A stretch of 64,000 bases of DNA, from the NCBI RefSeq assembly GCF_001705235.1, contig NZ_MCGV01000002.1, positions 124,001 through 188,000 of the forward strand, given 5' to 3'. The notes below the pieces were generated by a model, which did not search any database, was not told where the DNA came from, and was given only the letters and a program-made list of their open reading frames with translations. The translations under genes were made by a program, and so were the position numbers. The stretch is from Clostridium pasteurianum. GTDB taxonomy: Bacteria; Bacillota; Clostridia; Clostridiales; Clostridiaceae. Positions within the stretch are counted from its first letter, which is position 1, and every line of letters starts with the position of its first letter. Shown here in pieces: positions 63,059 through 64,000 of this stretch.

Positions 63059-63988
63059 TTACCTTCTTTCTGCATTAGTTAACTTTAGGAATACATCTTC
63101 AAGACTTGGATGTACAATTTCAAGAGCTTCAAAGGGAATGTTTTTTTCTAAAAGCCACTTATTGATATCTTTAAAAGTTTCTTCATTATCTTCATTATCT
63201 ATAAAAATTGAATTTTCCCTGATATTTATGGATGAATATTTTAGCATTTTTGCATAGCTTTTTGCCATTTCCTTATTAGAGAAACCAATTCGAAACATAT
63301 TTTGCTTGATGTACTGCTTTAAATTCTCAGGAGTACCATGTATTAATTCATGTCCTTCTTTCATAATACAAATTGTATCGCTTAGCTTATCAGCTTCCTC
63401 AAGATAATGGGTGGTTAGGAAAATAGTTGTTTTAAAATCATCTCTAATTTTTTGTATAATTCTCCACATGGCTTTTCGGGATATAATATCCATACCTACT
63501 GTTGGTTCATCTAAAAATAGTATTTTAGGCATGGATACCATATTCATTGCAATGTCTAGTCTCCGTTTTATGCCGCCAGAATAAGAAGCCACAGGATATT
63601 TTAAATATTGAGATAGTCCGAAGTTTTCAATTAGGGAATCTGTTCTCTTTTTTGCTTCTGCATTATTAACCTTATAAAGCCTGCTTTGAAACATCATATT
63701 TTCCATAAGGGATAGATGATCATCAATAGAAACATTCTGTGCGGCACAGGCAATTTGTTTTCGAATCCAGGAAGGATATTTACATAAGTCCTTTCCCAGC
63801 ATAGTTACCTTACCGGAGGTTGGCTTGCAAAAAGTTGTAAGAATATTAATAAGTGAGGATTTACCTGCACCGTTAGGACCAAGTAAAGAAAATATTTCAC
63901 CGCAGTTTACTGTTAAGCTTAGATTATCCAAGGCCTTAACGCCGTTTTTATATTGCTTAAAGAGATTATTAATTTCAATTGCCAGCAT
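63059..63988 (-). CDS. ABC-exporter ATPase (DrrA type)
   Basis: 309 residues. Walker A LLGPNGAGKSSLIN, signature YSGGIKRRLDIAM, Walker B ILFLDEPTVGMD, switch TTHYLEEAD. The C-terminal 90 residues (about 220-309) are the DrrA-type extension. AGGAGGACTAAA precedes ATG 63988. Forms a two-gene operon with the permease. The gene is complete inside the window. Confidence 0.92.
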   Translation of the reverse strand: MLAIEINNLFKQYKNGVKALDNLSLTVNCGEIFSLLGPNGAGKSSLINILTTFCKPTSGKVTMLGKDLCKYPSWIRKQIACAAQNVSIDDHLSLMENMMFQSRLYKVNNAEAKKRTDSLIENFGLSQYLKYPVASYSGGIKRRLDIAMNMVSMPKILFLDEPTVGMDIISRKAMWRIIQKIRDDFKTTIFLTTHYLEEADKLSDTICIMKEGHELIHGTPENLKQYIKQNMFRIGFSNKEMAKSYAKMLKYSSINIRENSIFIDNEDNEETFKDINKWLLEKNIPFEALEIVHPSLEDVFLKLTNAERR

Positions 63989-64000
63989 TTTAGTCCTCCT

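Overview
The window is AT-rich DNA from a low-GC Gram-positive anaerobe, almost certainly a Clostridium. Supporting signs are strong AGGAGG-type ribosome sites, frequent TTG/GTG starts, ChW (clostridial hydrophobic, conserved W) repeats, choline-binding-type repeats, a YvrJ/sigma/DUF1659/DUF2922 gene set, YtaF, and CcpA-type cre sites. A Rep_3-type initiator with iterons and a ParA/ribbon-helix-helix pair in the middle show that this is a plasmid or megaplasmid. From memory only, the gene content (uptake [NiFe] hydrogenase, secreted alpha-amylase, specialised sigma factor, ChW protein, plasmid replication genes) recalls pSOL1 of Clostridium acetobutylicum, but I could not compare sequences.

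Layout. 0-7 kb: glycerophosphodiesterase, monofunctional peptidoglycan glycosyltransferase, an RRNPP-type HTH/TPR regulator followed by a tiny exported-peptide gene (putative quorum-sensing pair), a stand-alone MgsA-C-like domain, an EamA transporter with a leader hairpin, and ytaF. 7-18.6 kb: two sugar modules, (i) a PRD regulator, fructose-type PTS IIA and IIBC, and a class II aldolase, and (ii) a LacI-type regulator with its operators, a sugar MFS transporter and a secretion-signal-less SGNH hydrolase; then a membrane chemoreceptor. 18.7-24.5 kb (minus): a CsbB-like glycosyltransferase with two tandem near-identical YfhO proteins, probably a wall-polymer glycosylation operon. 24.7-31.5 kb: secreted GH13 alpha-amylase, YvrJ, sigma factor, choline-binding-repeat protein, DUF1659, DUF2922, and a secreted CE1-like esterase. 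32-36 kb: duplicated unrecognised small gene families with duplicated promoter regions, one copy frameshifted. 36-40 kb: plasmid backbone (repeat-rich DNA, repA, iteron origin, RHH protein, parA). 40.5-52 kb: large secreted ChW/Ig/transglutaminase/propeller protein, Gfo/Idh oxidoreductase, GH1 6-phospho-beta-glucosidase, several secreted proteins, an NhaC-like antiporter, a class IIa bacteriocin immunity gene and a truncated sugar-nucleotide reductase. 52.8-59.9 kb: soluble zinc-binding-domain chemoreceptor, the [NiFe] hydrogenase genes mbhS-mbhL-hyaD with cytochrome b5-like and HypA-like genes, and a decayed cassette resembling secretion-system effector loci. 60-64 kb (minus): YgiQ radical-SAM protein and a DrrAB-type ABC exporter.

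The most unusual material is non-coding. At least three dispersed repeat families fill the intergenic spaces: long near-perfect hairpins (up to about 190 bp) with a conserved loop and co-varying arms, usually sitting directly at the 3' ends of genes; MITE-like elements with AAGAAATTAAGAAT-type ends and graded internal deletions; and AGGGTTA...TAACCCT palindromes rich in TAGTATTA. One hairpin has truncated a gene, and another carries a nested element between the two hydrogenase subunit genes.
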